A DNA stretch of 64,000 nucleotides from Beijerinckiaceae bacterium RH AL1. GTDB taxonomy: Bacteria; Pseudomonadota; Alphaproteobacteria; Rhizobiales; Beijerinckiaceae. The stretch is taken from the NCBI GenBank assembly GCA_901457705.2, contig LR590083.2:1612597-1676596 (forward strand), written 5' to 3'. The notes under the pieces are model-generated. The model did no database searches and was not told where the DNA came from. It worked only from the letters and a program-made list of their open reading frames with translations. Within the stretch, counting starts at the first letter, position 1, and each line of letters begins with the position of its first letter. The translations under genes were made by a program, and so were the position numbers. Shown one piece after another: positions 37,065 to 45,203 of this stretch.

Positions 37065-37385
37065 TCAGCGCGCCGTGCTGTCGGCCAGCCAGCCGAGGTA
37101 GCCCGCGGACCCGGCAACGATCGGAACCGCGACGATCTCAGGCACATCGTAGGCGTGCTTCGCGCGGATCGCGGCCTCGACCGCGGCATAGTTGGTCGCC
37201 CTGATCTTGCAGATCAGGAGATGCTCGCAAGCCGTTTCGATCGCGTCCTCCCAGCGGTACGTGCTGTCGATCGGCAGCGCCTGCACGCAGGCGGCAAGGC
37301 GCGCCTCGACGAGCGCATGCGCCAATGCCTTCGCCGCCTCGGCGTCGCCGACGGTCGTCGTCACCATCCAGAAGTCGGTCGTCAC
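37065..37385 (-). CDS. cutA: Divalent-cation tolerance protein CutA
   Basis: Encodes 106 residues, normal for CutA1 trimers. Hallmarks are LAACVQALPIDSTYRWEDAIE, HLLICKIRATNYAAVEAAIRAKHAYDVPEIVAVPI and the end YLGWL. CutA binds divalent metals, but its physiological function is unsettled. The GTG start at 37385 overlaps the stop of the upstream cyclase-family gene by GTGA, indicating coupled translation. Confidence 0.93.
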   Translation of the reverse strand: MTTDFWMVTTTVGDAEAAKALAHALVEARLAACVQALPIDSTYRWEDAIETACEHLLICKIRATNYAAVEAAIRAKHAYDVPEIVAVPIVAGSAGYLGWLADSTAR

Positions 37386-38203
37386 GGCAGAATCGCAAAA
37401 GCGCGGGCCGGAAAGCCGAGGCCGTTCTTCACTTTTGGCCACGTGACGACGATGATCGCGCCGGTCGCCGGCACCTTGTCGAGGTTCGCCATCACCTCGA
37501 TTTGATAGTGGCCGTGGGTCAGCAGGTAGGTCTCGCTGTCCATCTTCGGCGTCGTGTCGGTGTCCATGCCCTCGTGGCCGATCGCCACGGTGCCGCGCTG
37601 CTCGAACAGCGTCTTGATCACCGGCAGCGACCAGGCCGGGAACGGCTCGCGCTTGAAGCGCTCGGGATCGCTCTCGAAGTCCTTCGACATGTCCGTGCGC
37701 AGCGCCACGAAGGCGCCGCTAGGGACGCGGCCGTGCGCCTTCTCCCAGGCGGCGAGGTCGTCGAGCGAGAAGGCATGCGCGGGATCGGCCGCGAGGTAGG
37801 GCGTGTCGTCGAGCACGACGAGCGGCAGGATCATTTCCTCGAGCGGGATCTCGTCCATCGTCTTGCCGGTCGGCGCGAAATGCGCCGGCGGGTCGACATG
37901 CGTGCCGTACTGCCCGACCATCGCGTAGTACGTGGCGCGGAAGCCGTCATGGGCGATCGTGTAGGCCTCGAGCGTCTTCGGATCGACGGCCGGCGTCATC
38001 TTGGCCTGGCCGAACCCCGACCAGACCGGGGTCGTCGGGCCGAACGCATGCGTCAGATCGACTTTTTGGTGCGTGGCGAAGGTCGCATAGGCCTCGGCCA
38101 ACGTCGGCTTGGCGGCGACCGGGGCCGGGCTCTCGGCAAGGGCCGGCTGGCAAAGACCCACGACGAGAGCGGCGACGGCGCCGAGCTGCGACCCTGCGGT
38201 CAC
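37382..38203 (-). CDS. Exported cyclase/kynurenine formamidase-family protein
   Basis: Encodes 273 residues with a signal peptide (about 1-23, ending ALAE), so it is periplasmic. The putative cyclase family motif with metal ligands is YGTHVDPPAHF, with VDLTHAFGPTTPVWSG upstream. Members hydrolyse amides or lactones (kynurenine formamidase, isatin hydrolase); the substrate here is unknown. GTG start at 38203, one base after the anti-sigma-type gene. Confidence 0.88.
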   Translation of the reverse strand: MTAGSQLGAVAALVVGLCQPALAESPAPVAAKPTLAEAYATFATHQKVDLTHAFGPTTPVWSGFGQAKMTPAVDPKTLEAYTIAHDGFRATYYAMVGQYGTHVDPPAHFAPTGKTMDEIPLEEMILPLVVLDDTPYLAADPAHAFSLDDLAAWEKAHGRVPSGAFVALRTDMSKDFESDPERFKREPFPAWSLPVIKTLFEQRGTVAIGHEGMDTDTTPKMDSETYLLTHGHYQIEVMANLDKVPATGAIIVVTWPKVKNGLGFPARAFAILP

Positions 38204-38204
38204 G

Positions 38205-38927
38205 CTAGTCGGACCCCTGGTCGGCCTGGAGCGCCACGGCGACGGCGCGGAGCCGCTCCGGGGCGAGCGTGCCGGTGAGGCTGAAGGCGGCGGTCGGCGT
38301 GCGCCAGGTCAGGGCCTTGTCGGTCCGCTCCAGCGGCATCGCGCCGATGTCGGGGGCGTTGCGGCTGACGCGGAGCGCGACGCGGCCGCCGTCCGCGCGG
38401 AATCGCAGGACAAGCGTCGACGCATCGTCGGCGTCGGACGCGACTTCCGTGAGGCGCAGGCCCGTCTTAGACAGGTCCGGCACCTTGAAGGTCGGGAGAG
38501 TCGCGGCGGCGCCGTCGCTCGCGGCGGCTGGCGGCACGACGGTGTCGTCGCGCGACCCCGCCATCCAGGACATCGTGAGCCCGATGGCGATCACGAGCGC
38601 CGCGGCGATCGCCGCGCCGCCGCCCGCCCGCGTCTTCGCTGCCGACGTGGCCGCCGACGTGCCGCGCGGCCGCTCGGCGTTCACCCGGGTCGTGTCGATG
38701 CTCCGCAGCCGCGGCGGCGCCAGATCGAGCGCCATGGGCAGCGGCTCGGCAGCGACGGTGCGGAACGCCTCGCGGATCAGGTCCGCCTGGTCCTGCCACG
38801 CCTCGACGAGGGCGCGATCGGCGGCCGACCCGGCGAGGCGGCGCAGCACGTCGGCGCGGCGCGACGGCTCGACGCGGCCATCGACGAGGCCGTGGAGATC
38901 CGCCTCGGCGAGACCCGCTTGCGTCAC
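38205..38927 (-). CDS. Probable anti-sigma factor
   Basis: Encodes 240 residues. The N-terminal 70 residues resemble an anti-sigma zinc-finger-type region by context (ADLHGLVDGRVEPSRRADVLRRLAG) but no HxxxCxxC motif is present. A single membrane helix lies at about 103-122, and the rest is periplasmic. It directly follows the sigma gene by one base, the usual arrangement of ECF sigma and anti-sigma genes. The function is inferred from position and topology. Confidence 0.72.
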   Translation of the reverse strand: MTQAGLAEADLHGLVDGRVEPSRRADVLRRLAGSAADRALVEAWQDQADLIREAFRTVAAEPLPMALDLAPPRLRSIDTTRVNAERPRGTSAATSAAKTRAGGGAAIAAALVIAIGLTMSWMAGSRDDTVVPPAAASDGAAATLPTFKVPDLSKTGLRLTEVASDADDASTLVLRFRADGGRVALRVSRNAPDIGAMPLERTDKALTWRTPTAAFSLTGTLAPERLRAVAVALQADQGSD

Positions 38928-38928
38928 G

Positions 38929-39462
38929 TCAGTTGACCAGGCGCAGGTAGGGCACGTTGCGGCGCGCCGACGCCGGCTGCTGCGCCCGCGGCGTGAGCTG
39001 GTCGTCGAGCCGGCGGCGGGCCTCGGTGAGGCGCGACAGCAGCGTCGCCTGCGAGACGCGCAGGATCCGCGCCGCGTCGGCGTAGTCGAAGCCTTCCAGC
39101 GTCACCAGGAGCAGCGCCTCGCGCTCCTCGAGCGAGAGGCCCATGAGGCCGGCGGTCAGCCGCGTGCGGCGCATCGCGGACGGCGCCGGTGCGCTGGAGA
39201 CGAGCGCCGGGCGCCCGGCGCCGGCGGCCCGCGCCTCGCGTCCGGCGAGCAGCGAGTCGCGATGGAGCTGGGTGACTGTTGCATAGAGACGCACGAGGAG
39301 GTCGGCGCCCGAGCCGATCTGGCGCGCGCCGAGCGCGCGGATGAGCGCCGCATGCACGATGTCATCAGCCAGCGGCGAGCCTTCGGGCTGGCCAGTGGCG
39401 AGCGCGCGGGCGTAGCGCCGCAGGCCCGGTGTGCACGCGTTGAGATCGTCCCGCAAACTCAC
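38929..39462 (-). CDS. ECF-type RNA polymerase sigma factor
   Basis: Encodes 177 residues. Region 2 is seen as LRRYARALATG and ADDIVHAALIRAL (weakly conserved); region 4 is LSLEEREALLLVTLEGFDYADAARILRVSQATLLSRLTEARRRLD, a good match to sigma-70 region 4.2. Region 2 is more divergent than usual. The start is GTG 39462 with GGAGG upstream. It forms an operon with the anti-sigma-type gene, the cyclase gene and cutA. Confidence 0.85.
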   Translation of the reverse strand: MSLRDDLNACTPGLRRYARALATGQPEGSPLADDIVHAALIRALGARQIGSGADLLVRLYATVTQLHRDSLLAGREARAAGAGRPALVSSAPAPSAMRRTRLTAGLMGLSLEEREALLLVTLEGFDYADAARILRVSQATLLSRLTEARRRLDDQLTPRAQQPASARRNVPYLRLVN

Positions 39463-39679
39463 CCCGTGCCTCCGGAAGCGCGATGGTAGAATCGAGAGGA
39501 CAACGCGCCGTTAACCAAAAAGTAACCTCGTCGCGCGCGGCTGCCTATCGTCTTTTTCGGTGAGCTAGCAGGTCCTCCACTGCCGCTCCGGCCTTGCGCT
39601 CGCCGAAGTGGTAGGCTTAAACGCGGCATCCTTTGGTCGATGACGCGCGCGTGACATCGGCCGGTTTCCGACCGGACTT

Positions 39680-40531
39680 ATGATGAGCGAGCGGGCACTG
39701 ATGGCGGGCAAGACCTCGGGACTGTTGGCCGGCAAGCGCGGCTTGGTTCTCGGCGTCGCCAACAACCGCTCGATCGCCTGGGGCATCGCCAAGGAGGCGG
39801 CTGAGCAGGGGGCGGAGCTCGCCTTCACCTTCCAGGGCGAGGCGCTGGGCAAGCGCGTGCGCCCGCTGGCCGAGGAGCTCGGCGCCAAGGTCGTCGGCCA
39901 TTGCGATGTCACCGACGCCGCCTCGATCGACGACGTGTTCAAGGTCGTCGAGGAGATGTGGGGCGGCCTCGACTTCATCGTCCACTGCATCGCCTTCTCC
40001 GATCATCGCCAGCTCACCGGCCGCTACGTCGACACGACGGCCGAGAACTTCGCGATGACGATGATGATCTCATGCTACTCGTTCACCGCCGTCGCGCAGC
40101 GCGCCGAGAAGCTGATGAAAAACGGCGGTTCGATGCTGACGCTGACGTATTACGGCGCCGAGAAGTGGATGCCGCACTACAACGTGATGGGCGTCGCCAA
40201 GGCGGCGCTCGAGGCCTCGGTGCGCTACCTCGCCGCCGACCTCGGCGAGAAGAACATCCGCGTCAACGCGATCTCGGCCGGCCCGATCAAGACGCTTGCG
40301 GCCTCCGGCATCGGCGACTTCCGCTACATCTTGAAGTGGAACGAGCACAATTCGCCGCTGCGCCGGACCGTGACGAGCGAGGAGGTCGGCGAGAGCGCGG
40401 CGTTCCTGCTCTCCGACTACTCGAAGAGCATCACCGGCGAGGTGCTGCACGTCGACGCCGGCTATCACATCGTCGGCATGATGAACCCGGAGGGCCCCGA
40501 CATGGAGGCCCTCGTCAAGACGGTGAAGTAG
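39680..40531 (+). CDS. fabI: Enoyl-[acyl-carrier-protein] reductase (NADH)
   Basis: Encodes 283 residues from ATG 39680, or 276 from ATG 39701 (MAGKTSG). FabI performs the last reduction of fatty-acid elongation and is the triclosan target. The NADH-binding region is KRGLVLGVANNRSIAWGIAK; the catalytic Tyr/Lys are in YNVMGVAKAALEASVRYLA; the substrate loop is SAGPIKTLAASGI. Complete and normal length. Upstream, divergent from the sigma gene. Confidence 0.95.
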   Translation: MMSERALMAGKTSGLLAGKRGLVLGVANNRSIAWGIAKEAAEQGAELAFTFQGEALGKRVRPLAEELGAKVVGHCDVTDAASIDDVFKVVEEMWGGLDFIVHCIAFSDHRQLTGRYVDTTAENFAMTMMISCYSFTAVAQRAEKLMKNGGSMLTLTYYGAEKWMPHYNVMGVAKAALEASVRYLAADLGEKNIRVNAISAGPIKTLAASGIGDFRYILKWNEHNSPLRRTVTSEEVGESAAFLLSDYSKSITGEVLHVDAGYHIVGMMNPEGPDMEALVKTVK

Positions 40532-40567
40532 GCCGCAGGTCTCTCCCGCTTCGGGACTGGACGTCTC

Positions 40568-41668
40568 ATGTCCCACAACAGCTTCGGCCATCTCTTCCGC
40601 GTCACGACCTTCGGCGAGAGCCACGGACCGGCGATCGGCTGCGTCGTCGATGGCTGCCCGCCGCTGATCCCGCTCGAGGCGGCGGAGATCCAGGCCTTCC
40701 TCGACAAGCGCAAGCCCGGCCAGTCGCGCTTCACGACGCAGCGCAAGGAATCGGACACCGTCCGCATCCTATCCGGCGTCATGGCCGACCGCGACGGGCG
40801 CCAGGTGACGACCGGCACGCCGATCCTCCTGATGATCGAGAACGAGGACCAGCGCTCGAAGGACTACGAGGCGATCAAGGACACGTTCCGCCCCGGCCAC
40901 GCCGACTACACCTACGAGGCCAAGTACGGCATCCGCGATTACCGCGGCGGCGGCCGCTCGTCGGCGCGCGAGACCGCCGCGCGGGTGGCGGCCGGCGCCA
41001 TCGCGCGCAAGATCATCCCCGGCGTGACGATCCGCGGCGCGCTCGTCCAGATGGGCACTCACGCGATCGACCGCGCGCGCTGGGACTGGGACGCGGTCGG
41101 CCGAAACCCGTTCTTCTGCCCGGATGCGGAGGCGGCGCGCGGCTTCGAGACCTATCTCGACGGCATCCGGAAGGCCGGCTCGTCGGTCGGCGCCGTGCTC
41201 GAGGTCGTCGCCGAGGGCGTGCCGGCGGGGTGGGGCGCGCCGCTCTACGGCAAGCTCGACGCGGACCTTGCCGCCGCGCTGATGTCGATCAACGCCGTCA
41301 AGGGCGTCGAGATCGGCGACGGCTTTGCGGCCGCCGCGCTCACCGGCGAGGCCAACGCCGACGAGATGGAGCCCGGCGACGAAGGTTCCAACGAAGGCCT
41401 CCCACGCTTCTCGGCCAACCGCGCCGGCGGCATCATCGGCGGCATCTCGAGCGGCCAGCCCATCGTCGCCCGCTTCGCGGTGAAGCCGACCTCGTCCATC
41501 CTGACGCCGCGCAAGTCGATCACCCGCGACGGCGCCGCCACCGAGGTCGTCACCAAGGGCCGCCACGACCCCTGCGTCGGCATCCGCGCCGTCCCGGTCG
41601 GCGAGGCAATGGTGGCCTGCGTGCTCGCCGACCATTTTTTGCGCCACCGCGGGCAGGTGGGCGGCTAG
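40568..41668 (+). CDS. aroC: Chorismate synthase
   Basis: Encodes 366 residues. AroC converts 5-enolpyruvylshikimate-3-phosphate to chorismate with reduced FMN. Signatures are [26 protein letters not shown] at the N-terminus, [25 protein letters not shown] in the middle (here [11 protein letters not shown]), and the late GGISSGQPI and KPTSSI. Complete. It follows fabI by 36 bases. Confidence 0.97.
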   Translation: MSHNSFGHLFRVTTFGESHGPAIGCVVDGCPPLIPLEAAEIQAFLDKRKPGQSRFTTQRKESDTVRILSGVMADRDGRQVTTGTPILLMIENEDQRSKDYEAIKDTFRPGHADYTYEAKYGIRDYRGGGRSSARETAARVAAGAIARKIIPGVTIRGALVQMGTHAIDRARWDWDAVGRNPFFCPDAEAARGFETYLDGIRKAGSSVGAVLEVVAEGVPAGWGAPLYGKLDADLAAALMSINAVKGVEIGDGFAAAALTGEANADEMEPGDEGSNEGLPRFSANRAGGIIGGISSGQPIVARFAVKPTSSILTPRKSITRDGAATEVVTKGRHDPCVGIRAVPVGEAMVACVLADHFLRHRGQVGG

Positions 41669-41825
41669 CGTCGTCGGACGCGTCAGATCGATTGCAGGCG
41701 ATCACGATCGCGGCGACGGCACAAAGAGAAATGGGAAGAAGGCAGGGCTCCACGCTGCCACGCAAAACGCATGAGCCTATCGCAGAAGATGACGCGACCA
41801 AGCCGCGACAAGGACGCTATCATTC

Positions 41826-42080
41826 ATGGACTCATCCCAAAGCTACATTACCAAAGATACTGCAATCGAGCTGGCGCAAGCCCTGATAAGGCGTCACGAT
41901 ATGATGGAATATCTAAAAGCGGTCAGAAGACCGAAAATCGAAAATGAATCTTTCAAATATATTGCGTCGAGAGTTCGCTATTGCTTTGAGAATACGGATT
42001 TCGGAGGCTCGATTATGAATCTAGACGATCCTCGGTCAGTTGTTGTGGTCGATGATGCAGATGATATCGGATTTTGCTGA
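41826..42080 (+). CDS. Hypothetical protein in the AT-rich island
   Basis: Encodes 84 residues, rich in charged residues, without a membrane helix. It has no family I can name. Base composition drops sharply from the aroC gene (AT-rich codons such as ATA, AAA, TAT), suggesting acquisition by transfer. Its stop (TGA at 42078-42080) is one base before the ATG of the next gene, so the two are probably co-expressed. No clear ribosome-binding site is visible, so the start is uncertain. Confidence 0.6.
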   Translation: MDSSQSYITKDTAIELAQALIRRHDMMEYLKAVRRPKIENESFKYIASRVRYCFENTDFGGSIMNLDDPRSVVVVDDADDIGFC

Positions 42081-42081
42081 C

Positions 42082-42363
42082 ATGAATATAACTGAGGTCG
42101 AAGCCAAATATATCGCCGCCCGCCATCTAAAAGAGCTAGAAGGTAGGTTTGGAATAGAGCTTGGCTTGTTAGAAAGCGAAACAGTGACTATTCCCAAAGG
42201 CTGGCTCTTCTTTTATGATAGTGTAGATCATATCAAGACCGGAGATGTCTCATACAGGCTCGCCGGAAACGGGCCATTGATGATCTCTCACGACGGAGAA
42301 ATCAGGGTTCTTCCAACCCATTCACCCTGGCAAGATTTCATTTTGTCAGGCGATAAACTTTAG
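42082..42363 (+). CDS. Imm35-like immunity protein
   Basis: Encodes 93 residues. The pattern EAKYIAARHLKELE, then a segment ending PKGWLFFYDSVDHI and RLAGNGPLMISHDGEIRVL, resembles immunity protein 35 (YrhB-type), a family found beside polymorphic toxins. This is recognition by eye and not a search result. The last nine codons and stop are exactly duplicated downstream as a 30-base tandem repeat. ATG at 42082 is preferred; ATGs at 42052-42061 would overlap the preceding gene. No toxin gene is recognised nearby. Confidence 0.65.
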   Translation: MNITEVEAKYIAARHLKELEGRFGIELGLLESETVTIPKGWLFFYDSVDHIKTGDVSYRLAGNGPLMISHDGEIRVLPTHSPWQDFILSGDKL

Positions 42364-42393
42364 GATTTCATTTTGTCAGGCGATAAACTTTAG
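42334..42393 (+). repeat. Exact 30-bp tandem duplication
   Basis: The 30 bases beginning gatttcattttgtcagg and ending aaactttag occur at 42334-42363 and again at 42364-42393 with no difference. The first copy encodes the end and stop of the Imm35-like gene; the second lies after it, so the protein is unchanged. Confidence 0.97.
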
Positions 42394-42702
42394 CGACTTG
42401 GCCGAACCCAGCGAAGATGCGTGCCCCAAGAGCCCAATCTGCAGCCGCATACCGGGTTCCGACGGGAGGTTGGAACAGGGAGATCGGAATTATTCTCTGG
42501 GACTTCCCATGCCTGCAACTGCACTTTATACTGCGCTTTATAATGACGCAATATTCTGATGATATATAGTTGAATAAAGCTGTCCTCTTCGCGCTTTGAA
42601 TGCAATGACCTCGGCTTGGGCGAACCACCAAATCAGGATATTCTTCCAGGACCTGTAGACATCTCGAAGGCTTACATAACCTTCCATCCACGAGGATGAC
42701 AT
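42394..42702. other. AT-rich stretch without a supportable gene
   Basis: No frame in these 309 bases has both a plausible start and conserved sequence. Short open frames exist on both strands; one plus-strand frame from 42395 reads ...GDRNYSLGLPMPATALYTALYNDA before a stop, which could be a remnant of a coding region. The base composition matches the surrounding island. It may hold decayed genes; nothing is certain. Confidence 0.5.
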
Positions 42703-42966
42703 ATGAGCGAGGACGTTCGACTGTTGGAACGACGAGGATACATCGCGGTGATGCAATTACCCGATCGTCAATATCCGGGCGTGATGTTGCAGGGAGACAC
42801 TTTTTTTATCTTAAAAAGAGACGTGGAAAGATTATTACAATTGCTTGCTGAAAGCCATAGCAGAGAAAGACGCGAGGAGATCGAAGAGATGCACGAAACG
42901 CTTGATCGAATCATGGGCTTCTTCGAAGAAGTCTGTGAGAGAAACGGCATCCAATTGCCGTACTGA
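42703..42966 (+). CDS. Small DUF6959-like protein
   Basis: Encodes 87 residues. The centre reads YIAVMQLPDRQYPGVMLQGDTFFILKRDVERLLQLL and the end is GIQLPY; the RxxPGxxxQGDT pattern resembles a small family (DUF6959) seen in toxin-immunity neighbourhoods, from memory and unverified. ATG at 42703 follows GAGGATGACAT. Function unknown. The AT content is high like its neighbours, and it runs to the boundary of the island. Confidence 0.62.
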   Translation: MSEDVRLLERRGYIAVMQLPDRQYPGVMLQGDTFFILKRDVERLLQLLAESHSRERREEIEEMHETLDRIMGFFEEVCERNGIQLPY

Positions 42967-43022
42967 TTTCGTGTTCGATCAACCGTCTGGCATGTCGTCG
43001 ATCCGAAATCGAAACCGCGGTC

Positions 43023-43346
43023 TCAGATCCCCGAGCCGCCGATCTCCTGCCCGTCGCGTGGGAACTCCGGCAGCTGCGCGGCGAGGCCGGGCGTGCGCAC
43101 CGGCGCGATCGAGGAGGGCAGCGGCATCCAGAACGCCACTTCCCAGTCCTCGTAGACGATGGCGCAGTCGGCGGAGGAATCAGTCGACACCCAGCAGGGG
43201 TCGGCGTCGCGCTTGTGGCGCGTCCAGCGCACGACGTCGACGTCGGCGGGGCCCTGCTCGGTGCCGCGGATTACGGCGAGGATGCGGGTGCCGTCCTTCG
43301 GCGCGCTCGCCATCTTGCGCCACTGGTCCGTCGAGGTCTCGCTCAT
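43023..43346 (-). CDS. Conserved hypothetical protein (DUF551-like)
   Basis: Encodes 107 residues from ATG 43346. The opening WRKMASAPKDGTRILAVIRG and later VYEDWEVAFWMPLPSS resemble small DUF551-type proteins (WxPxxxxPKDG...) seen in phages and proteobacteria. Function unknown. GC-rich, unlike the adjacent island, so it marks the return to native chromosome. Convergent with the AT-rich genes; divergent from the downstream Do protease gene. Confidence 0.72.
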   Translation of the reverse strand: MSETSTDQWRKMASAPKDGTRILAVIRGTEQGPADVDVVRWTRHKRDADPCWVSTDSSADCAIVYEDWEVAFWMPLPSSIAPVRTPGLAAQLPEFPRDGQEIGGSGI

Positions 43347-43553
43347 CGCCGTCTCCTCAGCTCGCCTGCCAGGATGCCGCGGCGCCGCGCTCCCTGCAAG
43401 CCGGGCCACGCAAGCGGAGCCAAGATTATCGGCAAGCGCCAGCCACAGAACGTTACGAAGTTTTCATGCCTCGGAAATGGGGGCGTAAGCCCCACTCGGC
43501 CACCTTGCCCGGGACAGACGGCGTACCGCGACCGTCGTTCAACGGAGACCACA

Positions 43554-45095
43554 ATGGGCGAGACCAATCTGACGCGTTTCGGCAAGCGCGGGACGGCGCG
43601 CACTATCCTGCTCGGCACGGCGGGCGCCTTCGCTCTGTCCGGCGCCATCGCGGGCGGCTTCGCGCTGCCGCACGGCGCGTTTGCCGACACCGCGGCGAAC
43701 ACCACGCCGGAGCACACGATCACCGTCAACCCGACCTCGTTTGCCGACGTCGTCGAGCACGTCCGCAACGCCGTCGTCTCGGTCAAGGTGAAGATGAGCT
43801 CGAGCGACAATGCCGAGGGCGAAGGCGGCGGCGACGACGACCAGCAGCAGCAGATGCCGCAGCTGAAGCCGGGCGACCCGCTCGAGAAGTTCTTCAAGCA
43901 GTTCGGCGAGAAGCACGGCCACCCGATGAAGCCGCACGTCACGCAGGCGCAGGGCTCGGGCTTCTTCATCACGCCGTCCGGCTACGTCGTCACCAACAAC
44001 CACGTCGTCGAGCATGCGACAGAGGTGACCCTCGTCACCGACGACGGCACCACCCTGCCGGCCAAGGTGATCGGCACCGACAAGAAGACGGACCTCGCGC
44101 TGCTCAAGGTGACGAAGCCCGGCACCTATCCCTTCGTGCACTGGGCCGAGAAGGCGCCGCGCGTCGGCGAGTGGGTGATGGCGATCGGTAACCCGTTCGG
44201 CCTCGGCGGCACGGTGACGGCGGGCATCGTCTCGGCCCGCGGCCGCGACATCGGCGCCGGCCCCTACGACGACTTCCTGCAGATCGACGCGCCGGTGAAC
44301 CGCGGCAACTCGGGCGGCCCGACGTTCAACGCGGACGGCCAGGTCGTCGGCGTCAACACGGCGATCTTCTCGCCGTCGGGCGGCTCGGTCGGCATCGGCT
44401 TCGCCATCCCCTCCGAGGTCGCGCAGAACGTCATCCAGGCGCTTGAGACCAAGGGCATGGTGTCGCGCGGCTGGATCGGCGTGCAGATCCAGCCCGTCAC
44501 CGACGAGATCGCCGACAGCCTCGGCCTGAAGTCGACCAAGGGCGCCCTCGTCGCGGAGGCGCAGCCGACCGGCCCGGCGTCCGCCGCCGGCATCAAGTCG
44601 GGCGACGTCATCCTCGGCGTCGACGGCAAGAAGGTCGACGGCCCGCGCGAGCTCGCCCGCACCATCGCCGGCCTCGGCCCCGATGCGAAGGCGACGCTGA
44701 CCTACTGGCACAACGGCGCCGAGAAGACCGCCGACGTGAAGCTCGGCCAGCTGCCGAACAGCGACCAGGTCGCCAAGGCCGAGATCCAGGGCGACGAGGA
44801 CAAGGCCACGGTCGGCGCCCTCGGCCTGCAGCTCGCCCCGGCGGCGTCGATCCCGGGCGCCGGCTCCGACGGCGTGGTGGTCGCCGACGTCGATGCCGAC
44901 AGCCAGGCCGCGCAGAAGGGCCTGAAGGTCGGCGACGTGATCCTCGAGGCCGGCGGCCAGAAGGTCTCGAAGCCCTCCGACATCACGTCGGTGATCGCCG
45001 CCGCTCGCAAGGACGGCCGCAAGGCGGTGCTGCTGCGGGTCAAGAACGACCAGGGCGTGCACTTCGTTGCCCTCGGCACCACGGCCAAGGGCTGA
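43554..45095 (+). CDS. degP: Do/DegP-family periplasmic serine protease
   Basis: Encodes 513 residues with a signal peptide (about 1-45, ending HGAFAD). A Q-rich acidic loop (about 95-120) is followed by the catalytic His in TNNHVVEH, Asp in KTDLALLKV and Ser in NRGNSGGPT. Two PDZ domains follow (WIGVQIQPVTDEIADSLGL and TVGALGLQLAPAA onward). The family degrades misfolded periplasmic proteins. It sits directly before a response regulator/kinase pair, an arrangement suggesting that the pair controls envelope stress, although a terminator lies between them. Confidence 0.93.
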   Translation: MGETNLTRFGKRGTARTILLGTAGAFALSGAIAGGFALPHGAFADTAANTTPEHTITVNPTSFADVVEHVRNAVVSVKVKMSSSDNAEGEGGGDDDQQQQMPQLKPGDPLEKFFKQFGEKHGHPMKPHVTQAQGSGFFITPSGYVVTNNHVVEHATEVTLVTDDGTTLPAKVIGTDKKTDLALLKVTKPGTYPFVHWAEKAPRVGEWVMAIGNPFGLGGTVTAGIVSARGRDIGAGPYDDFLQIDAPVNRGNSGGPTFNADGQVVGVNTAIFSPSGGSVGIGFAIPSEVAQNVIQALETKGMVSRGWIGVQIQPVTDEIADSLGLKSTKGALVAEAQPTGPASAAGIKSGDVILGVDGKKVDGPRELARTIAGLGPDAKATLTYWHNGAEKTADVKLGQLPNSDQVAKAEIQGDEDKATVGALGLQLAPAASIPGAGSDGVVVADVDADSQAAQKGLKVGDVILEAGGQKVSKPSDITSVIAAARKDGRKAVLLRVKNDQGVHFVALGTTAKG

Positions 45096-45102
45096 GCCGA
45101 TT

Positions 45103-45146
45103 GATGCCGTCGCCGGTGGCCTTCCTCCTCCGACGGTGACGGCATC
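45103..45146 (+). other. Hairpin after degP
   Basis: GATGCCGTC at 45103-45111 pairs exactly with GACGGCATC at 45138-45146, with a 26-base loop. It precedes the stronger terminator below and may help define the degP transcript end. Confidence 0.45.
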
Positions 45147-45152
45147 GCACGC

Positions 45153-45186
45153 GCAGGCCGGGCTCGACGCCCGGCCTGCTGCGTTT
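45153..45186 (+). terminator. Rho-independent terminator between degP and the response regulator
   Basis: GCAGGCCGGGC (45153-45163) and GCCCGGCCTGC (45169-45179) form a perfect 11-bp stem with loop TCGAC, followed by TGCGTTT. It ends 18 bases before the regulator start, so the regulator probably needs partial readthrough or a promoter in this region. Confidence 0.75.
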
Positions 45187-45203
45187 CACGAGGATCGGTC
45201 TAT

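Noticed and set aside
42368-42691. Minus-strand open frame of 107 codons in the AT-rich island
   Set aside because: No recognisable pattern, Cys-rich low-information sequence and it covers one copy of the tandem duplication; likely chance.
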